From assembly GCA_937951695.1 (NCBI GenBank), contig CALFBL010000026.1:1-6136 (forward strand): a stretch of 6,136 nucleotides of DNA, in the 5' to 3' direction. The position numbers and the translations under genes are program-made. A model generated the notes under the pieces. The model was not told the DNA's origin. It saw only the letters and a program-made list of their open reading frames with translations, and did not search any database. Shown here in pieces: positions 1-5,401 of this stretch. Position 1 is the stretch's first letter, and each line of letters begins with the position of its first letter. This DNA is from an uncultured Granulosicoccaceae bacterium (lineage in GTDB: Bacteria > Pseudomonadota > Gammaproteobacteria > Granulosicoccales > Granulosicoccaceae).

Positions 1-113
1 ATTGCGGCGGAACATTTGCTGCTTAGTTTTGCTGATCTTGATACTGATATTTTGCGCGAAGTTGATATTCCCACGCTTGTTATATGCGGTGACAAAGATC
101 AGGATAATGGCTC
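1..113 (+). CDS. C-terminal fragment of a probable alpha/beta-fold hydrolase, cut at both ends
   Basis: Frame 1 is open from the first base and reads ...LREVDIPTLVICGDKDQDNGS. The stretch DIPTLVICGDKDQDNGS resembles the strand and loop of alpha/beta hydrolases that carry the catalytic acid (pattern vPtLvi.G..D). In small hydrolases of this type, an Ala/Glu-rich helix would normally follow DNGS. Here the frame runs instead into what is plainly the antisense of infB, so I place the end of the real fragment at about 110-120. Codons in this piece end mostly in T (gat, att, ctt, gtt), unlike the C/G-ending codons of the neighbouring nusA and infB genes, which suggests a different origin. There is no start or stop codon of its own. 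The family call rests on about 35 residues, so the substrate is unknown, and a chance resemblance cannot be fully excluded. Confidence 0.55.
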
Positions 114-704
114 TGGGCCCTCGGCTGCCGCATTCGCGTCGGTAACTATCGCTTCGTCGACCATGGACGCATCCGCAGGCGCGTCTGGCGCGTCAACAGT
201 CTCTTCGACCACCACTGCTGAATCGCTGTCGGATATCTCGCCTGAGATCGCTTGCGTTTCGGCAGTGGCGGCTTCCATCGAGTCGGTATTCACCCCGTCG
301 TCAACCAACGGTGCGCTCGCATGCTCATGGGTGAGCTCACCGGTAGGCGCGTTTTCCGCCTCGCCTTCAGACGACCCGTTGTGCGCGGGAGCGTCCCCTG
401 GGTTCGCTACAGCACGCCGACCACGGACTTCAACGTTTACCGTTTTCCGCCCCGACGAATCGGATTTCAACGGGCTCAGGCGTTTGCGCCGCAGCGTTAT
501 TTTCTTGCTTGAGCCTTCTGCAGACCCAGCAGCGGGCTGGCCGCGAGCATTGCGTAGATGCTGCAGCAGCGCATACTTCTCTTCGTCCGACACCACGTCA
601 GATTCAGCGGATTTCACTACACCCGCTTCACGAAGCTGATCGAGAAGCTTCTCGACCGGTGTTCCGACCACCTGCGCGAGTTGTTTTACAGTGACTTCAG
701 CCAT
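99..704 (-). CDS. infB: Translation initiation factor IF-2, N-terminal fragment only
   Basis: IF-2 is the GTPase that places initiator tRNA on the 30S subunit and promotes subunit joining. The ATG at 704 begins MAEVTVKQLAQVVGTPVEKL, a typical IF2_N domain (residues 1-52). The IF-2-associated region follows, with ITLRRK at 69-74 and KTVNVEVRGRR at 87-97. After that comes an Ala/Glu/Asp-rich low-complexity linker to about residue 195. GAGG lies 3 nt upstream of the ATG, which is close but usable. The gene starts 58 bp after nusA in the usual rimP-nusA-infB order. Bacterial IF-2 is usually 700-950 residues, but this frame stops at 201. The last few codons (PEPLS and stop) fall in or beyond the junction with the hydrolase fragment, so the stop is probably not native. 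The GTPase domain and domains III-IV are absent. Identity of the N-terminus is secure; whether the truncation is biological is doubtful. Confidence 0.95.
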   Translation of the reverse strand: MAEVTVKQLAQVVGTPVEKLLDQLREAGVVKSAESDVVSDEEKYALLQHLRNARGQPAAGSAEGSSKKITLRRKRLSPLKSDSSGRKTVNVEVRGRRAVANPGDAPAHNGSSEGEAENAPTGELTHEHASAPLVDDGVNTDSMEAATAETQAISGEISDSDSAVVVEETVDAPDAPADASMVDEAIVTDANAAAEGPEPLS

Positions 705-762
705 ACGCCTCTACTATCCCAAAAAGCCTTAAACGGCTCGACTACGCATCATGCTGCGTCAA

Positions 763-2259
763 TTAAGAATCCGCTTCCTCGAACCAACTCTCGCGTGCTT
801 TCATAATCAGCGTACCCGCGAGCTCTTCTTCCATATCGTCTACCACCATCAAATCATCGACGGACTGCTCGGCCAAGTCATCCACTGTGCAGATGCCGTG
901 CGCCGCCATATTGATGGCTAATTCGTCGCTCATTCCTTCCATAGCGATAAGCTCTGGTGTCGGCGTATTGCCACCCAGTTTTTCTTCTGTCGCAAGCGCT
1001 TTGGTCAGCAACGCATCCTGCGCTCTGTTTCTTAATTCGCCCACGATGTCTTCGTCAAATTCGTCGATATCCAGTAGCTCTTGCTCTGGTACGTAGGCCA
1101 CCTCTTCAACCGTGGTGAATCCTTCCTGCACCAGTATCAACGCAACCTCTTCGTCCACATCCAGCTGATCAACAAACACCTGCAAATGCGCGCGCGCCTC
1201 AGCGTCGCTCTTCTCTTCCGCCGCCGTCTCGTCCATGACGTTTAACTCCCACCCGGTCAATTCCGATGCAAGCCGCACATTCTGACCACCTCGACCAATC
1301 GCCAGCGACAGTTTCTCTTCTTCCACCGCGATGTCCATCGCGTGGCGGTCCTCATCGATGACAATGCCTTTGACTTCTGCAGGCGCCATGGCATTTATCA
1401 CAAATTGCGCTGGATTGTCATCCCAGAGGATGATGTCAATACGCTCACCGGCCAACTCGTTTGAAACAGTTTGCACCCGCGATCCGCGCATACCGACACA
1501 AGCACCAACCGGATCCAACCGAGGGTCCAACGAGGACACAGCAATTTTCGCCCGTTGGCTTGGGTCTCGAGCAGCACCATTAATAACGATGGTGCCTTGC
1601 CCCACCTCAGGCACTTCCAACCGAAACAATTCAATCAAAAAATCAGGCGCTGTTCGGGTCACAAACAGCTGCGGGCCGCGTGGCTCGTTACGAACATCGG
1701 CCAAATAACCGCGTAAGCGATCCCCTGGACGTACCGCTTCTCGCGGGATCATGTCCTCGCGAGAAATATAGGCTTCCGCATTGTTGCCAAGGTCGAGATA
1801 GACGCCGCCGCGTTCAAGACGCTTTACGATACCCATGACCAGCTCACCGATGCGCGCCTGGTAGGCCTCTACCACACGCATGCGCTCAGCTTCACGTACC
1901 TTTTGCACGATGACCTGCTTGGCCGTCTGCGCAGCGATTCGGCCAAACTTAACTGACTCGATCTCTTCCTCGACGAAATCCCCAAGGCCTTTCTCGGGCT
2001 CATCGTGCTGAGCGGCCGAAAGAGTCATCTGGCGAAGCGGAAATTCCTGCGCTTCGTCGTCCGGAATGATCTCCCAGCGCCGGAAAGTCAGGTAGTCGCC
2101 AGTTTCCCGATCAATGGCAACCCGCACCTCGATATCGGTGCCGTGTTTCTTACGGGTAGCCGAAGCCAGAGCCGCCTCCAAAGCTTCAAAAATAACCTCT
2201 TTATCGACGGCTTTCTCATTCGAGACGCCGTCAACGACCAGCAGAATATCCTTACTCAT
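763..2259 (-). CDS. nusA: Transcription termination/antitermination factor NusA
   Basis: NusA binds RNA polymerase and nascent RNA, modulating pausing, intrinsic and Rho-dependent termination, and antitermination. At 498 residues it matches the E. coli protein (495). Domains in order: the polymerase-binding N-terminal domain (about 1-130, with GLGDFVEEEIESVKFGRIAA at 91-110), S1 (about 135-202), KH1 (about 230-295, GMRG loop at 256-259) and KH2 (about 300-345, GRGG loop at 322-325). Two acidic helical repeats follow (about 365-422 and 437-492), the second containing ELAINMAAHGICTVDDLAEQ. This AR1/AR2 pair is the gammaproteobacterial form, in which AR2 contacts the alpha-subunit C-terminal domain. 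All domains look complete, with no frameshift. The ATG at 2259 has GGAG 10 nt upstream. The gene lies 85 bp after rimP and 58 bp before infB, so co-transcription is expected; known NusA autoregulation of this operon may apply. Confidence 0.98.
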   Translation of the reverse strand: MSKDILLVVDGVSNEKAVDKEVIFEALEAALASATRKKHGTDIEVRVAIDRETGDYLTFRRWEIIPDDEAQEFPLRQMTLSAAQHDEPEKGLGDFVEEEIESVKFGRIAAQTAKQVIVQKVREAERMRVVEAYQARIGELVMGIVKRLERGGVYLDLGNNAEAYISREDMIPREAVRPGDRLRGYLADVRNEPRGPQLFVTRTAPDFLIELFRLEVPEVGQGTIVINGAARDPSQRAKIAVSSLDPRLDPVGACVGMRGSRVQTVSNELAGERIDIILWDDNPAQFVINAMAPAEVKGIVIDEDRHAMDIAVEEEKLSLAIGRGGQNVRLASELTGWELNVMDETAAEEKSDAEARAHLQVFVDQLDVDEEVALILVQEGFTTVEEVAYVPEQELLDIDEFDEDIVGELRNRAQDALLTKALATEEKLGGNTPTPELIAMEGMSDELAINMAAHGICTVDDLAEQSVDDLMVVDDMEEELAGTLIMKARESWFEEADS

Positions 2260-2306
2260 GATGAGTAGGCTCCAGCAGTAGTGGGTTGTTTAACTAGTTG
2301 ATTCAT
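2256..2306 (-). CDS. Possible 16-codon small ORF overlapping the nusA start
   Basis: In the rimP-nusA gap an ATG at 2306 opens MNQLVKQPTTAGAYSS. Its TGA stop overlaps the nusA start codon as ATGA (2259-2256), the arrangement typical of translational coupling. A weak purine-rich stretch (AAAGAG) lies 8 nt upstream of the ATG. The nusA Shine-Dalgarno candidate GGAG (2273-2270) sits inside this small frame, so ribosomes translating it would pass over the nusA initiation region. The length is well within chance and I recognise no homologue. It is listed because of the exact overlap geometry. Confidence 0.2.
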   Translation of the reverse strand: MNQLVKQPTTAGAYSS

Positions 2307-2344
2307 GTGCATCACTCTTTGCCTAACGACGAGCGCTAGGGGGT

Positions 2345-2800
2345 TCAAAACTTTGCAATCAGAGTAGCCTGTTCTACATCGTCGATCGGTATCGACCGAT
2401 CGAGCCCATCAATTTCGAAAGTGGCCTCTCCGTTCTCCACCGCCACAAGCACGCCTGTAAAGTTACGTCTTCCATCGTGCGCCGTCACCGTTCGCGCCTT
2501 GACTTTTTCTCCCACCTGAGCCGCAAAGTGTGCCTCAGTAAACAAGGGTCGATCGATTCCCGGCGATGAGACCTCCAACAAATACGCAGCGAGAATCACA
2601 TCCTCTACATCCAGAGCTGCACTTAGCTGCCGGCTCACGGTTGCACAATCGTCCACTTGGACCCCATTGGGCGTGTCGATATACACCCGAAGAGTCGTGC
2701 CGTTCTCGGCCTGACCGTATTCGGCGCCAATGTACTCATATCCAAGCCCAACCACCACAGGCTCGATCACCGCTTGAATTGCCTGGGCTACCCGTTGCAT
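2345..2800 (-). CDS. rimP: Ribosome maturation factor RimP
   Basis: RimP assists late maturation of the 30S subunit in the cytoplasm and binds free 30S particles. The protein has 151 residues, against 150 in E. coli. It begins MQRVAQAIQAVIEPVVVGLG and has the N-terminal alpha/beta domain (about 1-86), which ends in the family signature EVSSPGIDRPL at 76-86. A C-terminal SH3/Sm-like beta domain follows (about 87-151, with FTGVLVAVENGEATFEIDG). The ATG at 2800 has AGGA 11 nt upstream, a somewhat long spacing. It is the first gene of the rimP-nusA-infB unit and is preceded by a leader containing an intrinsic terminator (2858-2882). The tRNA and secG genes often found upstream of rimP in gammaproteobacteria are not present in this window. 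Confidence 0.97.
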   Translation of the reverse strand: MQRVAQAIQAVIEPVVVGLGYEYIGAEYGQAENGTTLRVYIDTPNGVQVDDCATVSRQLSAALDVEDVILAAYLLEVSSPGIDRPLFTEAHFAAQVGEKVKARTVTAHDGRRNFTGVLVAVENGEATFEIDGLDRSIPIDDVEQATLIAKF

Positions 2801-3008
2801 ATGAACTGCGTTCCTACGGTATGTCTACGTTCAGGACGGCCTACCGTCTGGCCAATGAAAAAGGCTCCATTAAGGAGCCTTTGATCAAAACTTTACGCGC
2901 CAGAGGTGCCCATGCGCTGTTCAGGCCAGCTACAGGTACTTGGCGGATCATGTAAGGTGCCAGCGGCGCTATCGATCGTGTAGCTCGAGGGAGTTCGCTC
3001 GCATCCGC
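2801..3008 (-). ncRNA. Probable rimP 5' leader with attenuator, or independent ~150-nt RNA
   Basis: Transcription from the promoter at 3014-3042 would give about 125 nt of RNA, then a strong intrinsic terminator (2882-2858), then about 57 nt to the rimP ATG. No convincing ORF with a ribosome-binding site fills the leader, and it contains no tRNA: there is no T-loop GTTCRA motif or acceptor stem. A promoter, non-coding leader and terminator placed before a translation operon is the arrangement expected of an attenuator. A bioinformatically predicted rimP leader attenuator is known from gammaproteobacteria, but I could not compare structures. The alternative is a stand-alone small RNA that ends at the terminator, with rimP read through or driven by a promoter I do not see. 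GGCACCT occurs twice in the leader (around 2961-2955 and 2910-2904), which may mark paired or duplicated elements. I could not identify an antiterminator arm by eye. Confidence 0.45.
2858..2882 (-). terminator. Intrinsic terminator upstream of rimP
   Basis: Read on the minus strand, AAAGGCTCC (2882-2874) pairs perfectly over 9 bp with GGAGCCTTT (2868-2860) around a 5-nt loop. Two more T residues follow, giving a U5 tract. It ends minus-strand RNA about 58 nt before the rimP start codon. On the plus strand the same hairpin is followed only by TTT then GATC, so it would be weaker in that direction. A smaller hairpin, GACGG-ccta-CCGTC (2835-2848), lies between the terminator and rimP. Confidence 0.8.
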
Positions 3009-3013
3009 CCAAG

Positions 3014-3042
3014 AGTGTAACAAAACTGAACTGAGGCGACAA
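3014..3042 (-). promoter_or_regulatory. Candidate extended -10 sigma70 promoter for the rimP operon or a leader RNA
   Basis: On the minus strand, TTGTCG (3042-3037) and TACACT (3019-3014) are separated by exactly 17 bp. TG sits one base before the -10 (TGtTACACT), an extended -10 element. Each hexamer matches consensus at 4 of 6 positions. The predicted start is near 3005-3008, just after the G-rich discriminator cttgggc. It points toward rimP, about 205 nt from its ATG, with the terminator hairpin in between. Confidence 0.55.
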
Positions 3043-3072
3043 GCACGTCCAACAAAATCAACCAGACACAAA

Positions 3073-3095
3073 TCTAATCAGCACCGCTGATTGGA
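3073..3095. repeat. Inverted repeat (hairpin) upstream of the rimP-side promoter
   Basis: AATCAG (3076-3081) and CTGATT (3087-3092) form a perfect 6-bp stem around CACCG. The stem extends to 9 bp with one G-T wobble (TCT / GGA flanks). It lies about 30 bp upstream of the -35 hexamer at 3037-3042. There is no T tract on either strand, so it does not look like a terminator. It could be a protein-binding site or have no function. Confidence 0.3.
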
Positions 3096-3324
3096 CGACG
3101 ACGAGGACACAGAGCAACATGGCGGCCCGTTGGAAAACTGGTGGAAATCGCACATCCACGCACGACATGTTACTCGTAGACTCTTTTCTGACGCACCGAT
3201 CCGCTCTATCGCGACATTGTGCAACGAACCACTCGCTGATTGATGACGGGTTATTGGCTAATTGAAACTCAACCAATCAGTGCGTTCTAAGTACTTGAGA
3301 GCACTAAAATTACTTGTACATGAC

Positions 3325-3338
3325 CGCATATTAATGCG
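3325..3338. repeat. Short inverted repeat upstream of the GH16 gene
   Basis: CGCAT-atta-ATGCG is a perfect 5-4-5 inverted repeat in the AT-rich region about 205 bp before the GH16 start. Its size and spacing fit a regulator half-site pair, but a repeat this short can arise by chance. Confidence 0.25.
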
Positions 3339-3392
3339 ATGATTCGCGTCAAGGAATTGATTATGCTTTTGTTTGGTTTACAATTTTATTGG

Positions 3393-3422
3393 TTGGAAAT
3401 TCGACTACACTTTTTGTATTAC
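3393..3422 (+). promoter_or_regulatory. Candidate promoter for the GH16 gene (weak)
   Basis: TTGGAA (3393-3398) and TATTAC (3417-3422) are spaced 18 bp, with 4 of 6 matches in each. Transcription would start near 3429, leaving a leader of about 115 nt and placing the inverted repeats at 3440-3462 just downstream, a common operator position. Other TATAAT-like hexamers (GATAAT at 3477, TATAGT at 3494) and a perfect TTGACA (3486-3491) lie nearer the gene, but none has a good partner. The choice is uncertain. Confidence 0.25.
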
Positions 3423-3439
3423 CCGATCTATAGGAACAG

Positions 3440-3462
3440 ATTACGTTGGCGTAATTCAACGT
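3440..3462. promoter_or_regulatory. Two overlapping inverted repeats, candidate operator for the GH16 gene
   Basis: ATTACG-ttgg-CGTAAT (3440-3455) is a perfect 6-4-6 inverted repeat. ACGTTG (3443-3448) also pairs perfectly with CAACGT (3457-3462), so the ACGTTG segment can take part in either of two mutually exclusive structures. This is compatible with a dimeric repressor operator or with alternative RNA leader hairpins. It lies about 80-100 bp upstream of the GH16 ATG. There is no direct evidence of binding. Confidence 0.35.
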
Positions 3463-3542
3463 GACCTGCAATATACGATAATTATTTGACAGGTATAGTA
3501 CATACTACCGCCCCCACCACAAATTGAATTTAACTGGACAAC

Positions 3543-5267
3543 ATGATCAAGACACTCTGTGCCGGCCGTTTGGCCATGCAGGCAGCTTCCACTGGCCTGT
3601 GTTTGCTGTTGATTCCTGCGTTCACACAAGCAGTAGATGCACCCAATAATCCTCGCGGCTCAGTCATCGCTGGTGGCACAGTCAAGTGGGAATGGGATTG
3701 GGTTCCGGACGCAGCGCGTTACGACGTAATCGTTAACAACGAGTATGTAACTACCACGCCCGATCCCCACTACACCAGCCGAAACTTGTCGCAGGGGGAG
3801 AATTCTCTGCAAGTCAAGGCGATCGATGGCAACTGGAACTATTCAAACATCTCAGCCGAATTCAGAATTAACGTTGACAACAGCCACTCAAACGGTCAAA
3901 CCTCAGCGAACAACAACGGCTCTGTGGCCAGCGGCTTTGCCGCACCCAGCGACCCGCGTGGTACTCAAAACGGTCTCGGTTCCGTGCTGTGGCAATGGAA
4001 CGCGGTTAGCGGCGCAACGCAGTACGAAGTCACGATCGACGGCCAAGCGCAAACGCTCACCGGTTCAACCGAGCTCATCAGTAATAACCTTTGGACTGGC
4101 GATCACTCCATGACGGTACGCGCGCTGGACTCCAATTCAAATTACACCGGGCGCTCAGCCACAGCCAAAATAGAGCTACCGGCGGTGTACGACAGCAGCA
4201 ATCCAGCTCGCTCCTATGCCGTTGGCAACGCTGAGCCCACCCTCGTTAACAGCACGACGCAACCCCCCAGCGTTGTCACAGACACCTCCGTATCACCCCC
4301 GCCTCCGGCACCGGTGAGCGACACCGGAATGATCGACCCGGTTTCTTGGACCAAGCCGGATATTCTCGGCGGTCAATGGGAACTCTCGTTCTCGGATGAA
4401 TTCGATGGGTATTCTTTGAATAGCGCCCGCTGGAACGGTCAATTGCGATGGGACGGTGATTGGAACGGCGAGCGTTACGAATACCGGATCATCAACGGCG
4501 AAAGCCAGATGTATGTCAACCCACTCACAGCCGATCAAGCCCACCGCGACTTATTGTTGCCACGACACAACCCGTTTGAGTTCAACGGTTCGCGTCTGGC
4601 CATCAGAGCGGTCAGAAATCCGCTTCGTGAAGGCGATTTCGGAATCGATCACGGTCCTCTGCGGGACGTTGTACGCCAGCAGCAATTTCTGTCCGGCGCG
4701 ATCACGACGTACGACAAATTCAATCAGAAGTATGGACGTTTTGAAGCACGCATCAAAATCCCTGGCACCGTGGGCACTTTCCCGGCCTTCTGGCTCTACC
4801 ACCAAAACCGTCGGTGGGAAGGCACGCAACGAACCGAAATCGACATTATGGAGAACCTAGGTCACGCACCTCAGTACATCTACAATTCGTTCCACTACCA
4901 CAACAATGTCAGCGCGAGTTACTCAGGGGATGCGAACTTCATCAAGCCATCGCCTAGCGGACAAATCTTCACCGGTACCGATTACAGCCGGAACTATCAC
5001 ACCTACGCGGTTGAATGGTCACCCGGCTACGTGGCTTGGTTTATTGACAATCAGAAGGTCAGCGAGATGTACAACGGCGCCGTTGATTACGAAAACTTGT
5101 ACTTGCTCCTCAATCTGGCTATGGGTGGCAACTGGACAAACTTCCCCACCAACTCAGGGGGGTTGGGCCGGCCCGCTAATGAACGTTATCCTGCCTCCTA
5201 CGATTTGGATAACTTCAACAACCCTGCACTGGAAATCGATTATGTTCGCGTGTACAGGCCGCGTTGA
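3543..5267 (+). CDS. Secreted glycoside hydrolase family 16 enzyme with two N-terminal FN3/Ig-like modules
   Basis: This is a predicted extracellular endo-acting beta-glycan hydrolase of 574 residues. It has a Sec signal peptide (1-30, basic start, hydrophobic GLCLLLIPAF, likely cut after TQA30). Two beta-sandwich modules follow (about 34-112 and 135-213), then a Pro/Ser/Thr-rich linker (about 214-270, with SPPPPAPV). The GH16 jelly-roll spans about 278-574. Family features include WELSFSDEFDG (279-289), GRFEARIKIP, FPAFWLY, the active site EIDIME (E432 nucleophile, D434, E437 acid/base), NLAMGGNW and the terminal IDYVRVY. The ExDxxE spacing is the beta-bulge form of laminarinases, agarases, porphyranases and carrageenases rather than the ExDxE of lichenases and xyloglucan enzymes. 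It does not fix the substrate; a beta-1,3-glucan or an algal galactan is plausible. The cysteines in the signal peptide do not form a lipobox. The ATG at 3543 has only a weak GGA 5 nt upstream, but the signal peptide supports this start. Length is typical for multidomain GH16. Confidence 0.93.
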   Translation: MIKTLCAGRLAMQAASTGLCLLLIPAFTQAVDAPNNPRGSVIAGGTVKWEWDWVPDAARYDVIVNNEYVTTTPDPHYTSRNLSQGENSLQVKAIDGNWNYSNISAEFRINVDNSHSNGQTSANNNGSVASGFAAPSDPRGTQNGLGSVLWQWNAVSGATQYEVTIDGQAQTLTGSTELISNNLWTGDHSMTVRALDSNSNYTGRSATAKIELPAVYDSSNPARSYAVGNAEPTLVNSTTQPPSVVTDTSVSPPPPAPVSDTGMIDPVSWTKPDILGGQWELSFSDEFDGYSLNSARWNGQLRWDGDWNGERYEYRIINGESQMYVNPLTADQAHRDLLLPRHNPFEFNGSRLAIRAVRNPLREGDFGIDHGPLRDVVRQQQFLSGAITTYDKFNQKYGRFEARIKIPGTVGTFPAFWLYHQNRRWEGTQRTEIDIMENLGHAPQYIYNSFHYHNNVSASYSGDANFIKPSPSGQIFTGTDYSRNYHTYAVEWSPGYVAWFIDNQKVSEMYNGAVDYENLYLLLNLAMGGNWTNFPTNSGGLGRPANERYPASYDLDNFNNPALEIDYVRVYRPR

Positions 5268-5282
5268 TCAGTACCCACATTC

Positions 5283-5305
5283 CCCACCCGCTTAAACCGG
5301 GTGGG
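5283..5305 (+). terminator. GC-rich hairpin just after the GH16 stop codon
   Basis: CCCACCCG (5283-5290) pairs perfectly with CGGGTGGG (5298-5305) around a 7-nt loop, beginning 16 nt after the TGA. No T tract follows (taatac), so alone it is a poor intrinsic terminator. It may protect the mRNA 3' end or act together with the terminator 7 bp further on. Confidence 0.4.
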
Positions 5306-5311
5306 TAATAC

Positions 5312-5355
5312 AAAAAACCTCGAATGCGAATTCAGCGCATACCGAGGTTTTTTTT
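5312..5355. terminator. Strong bidirectional intrinsic terminator between convergent genes
   Basis: AAAAAACCTCG (5312-5322) pairs perfectly with CGAGGTTTTTT (5343-5353), and the T run continues to 5355. Inside the loop, ATGCG (5324-5328) pairs with CGCAT (5336-5340), extending the hairpin. The plus strand ends in eight Ts and the minus strand in six. The hairpin can therefore stop transcripts from both the GH16 gene and the minus-strand FimV-like gene that ends at 5402. Confidence 0.9.
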
Positions 5356-5401
5356 ACGATATAGCCCGACAAAAGGTGCACAGTAACGAATATAGGAAAT
5401 A

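Larger units (their letters stand above)
2801..3542. other. 742-bp divergent intergenic region between rimP and the GH16 gene
   Basis: This region separates the minus-strand rimP operon from the plus-strand GH16 gene. The rimP-proximal third contains the leader, terminator and promoter described separately. The middle (about 3060-3280) holds a hairpin (3073-3095) and an unconvincing minus-strand 72-codon frame. The GH16-proximal part (about 3300-3540) is clearly more AT-rich and holds inverted repeats and several TATAAT-like hexamers. I see no tRNA, rRNA, insertion sequence or recognisable protein-coding gene in it. Confidence 0.7.

Noticed and set aside
114..639. Continuation of the plus-strand frame from base 16 as a 207-residue protein
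   Set aside because: Beyond ~113 it is the antisense of infB. The residues are Ser/Ala-rich shadow translation with no domain, whereas the opposite strand encodes a clear IF2_N domain.
721..760. Terminator or hairpins in the nusA-infB gap (AGCC-gtttaa-GGCT followed by TTTT; ACGCA/TGCGT)
   Set aside because: The stems are only 4-5 bp. A terminator here would cut infB from its operon. They are too weak to annotate as functional.
2883..3010. A tRNA (metY-like) or other known small RNA upstream of rimP
   Set aside because: I searched the minus strand for a T-loop GTTCRA, an anticodon arm and a CCA end and found none. It also does not resemble 4.5S, 6S, tmRNA or RNase P RNA.
2841..3071. 76-codon minus-strand frame in the rimP upstream region
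   Set aside because: It runs through the candidate promoter and terminator hairpin, has no convincing ribosome-binding site and resembles no family I know. Its start lies upstream of the -35 element.
3058..3276. 72-codon minus-strand frame with a hydrophobic C-terminal stretch (MLLCVLVVVQSAVLIRF)
   Set aside because: The hydrophobic run could be a membrane segment, but there is no clear ribosome-binding site, homologue or conserved context. It is most likely chance in a non-coding region.
3543..3602. GH16 protein as a lipoprotein
   Set aside because: The cysteines at residues 6 and 20 are not preceded by a lipobox, and C20 lies before or within the hydrophobic core rather than after it.
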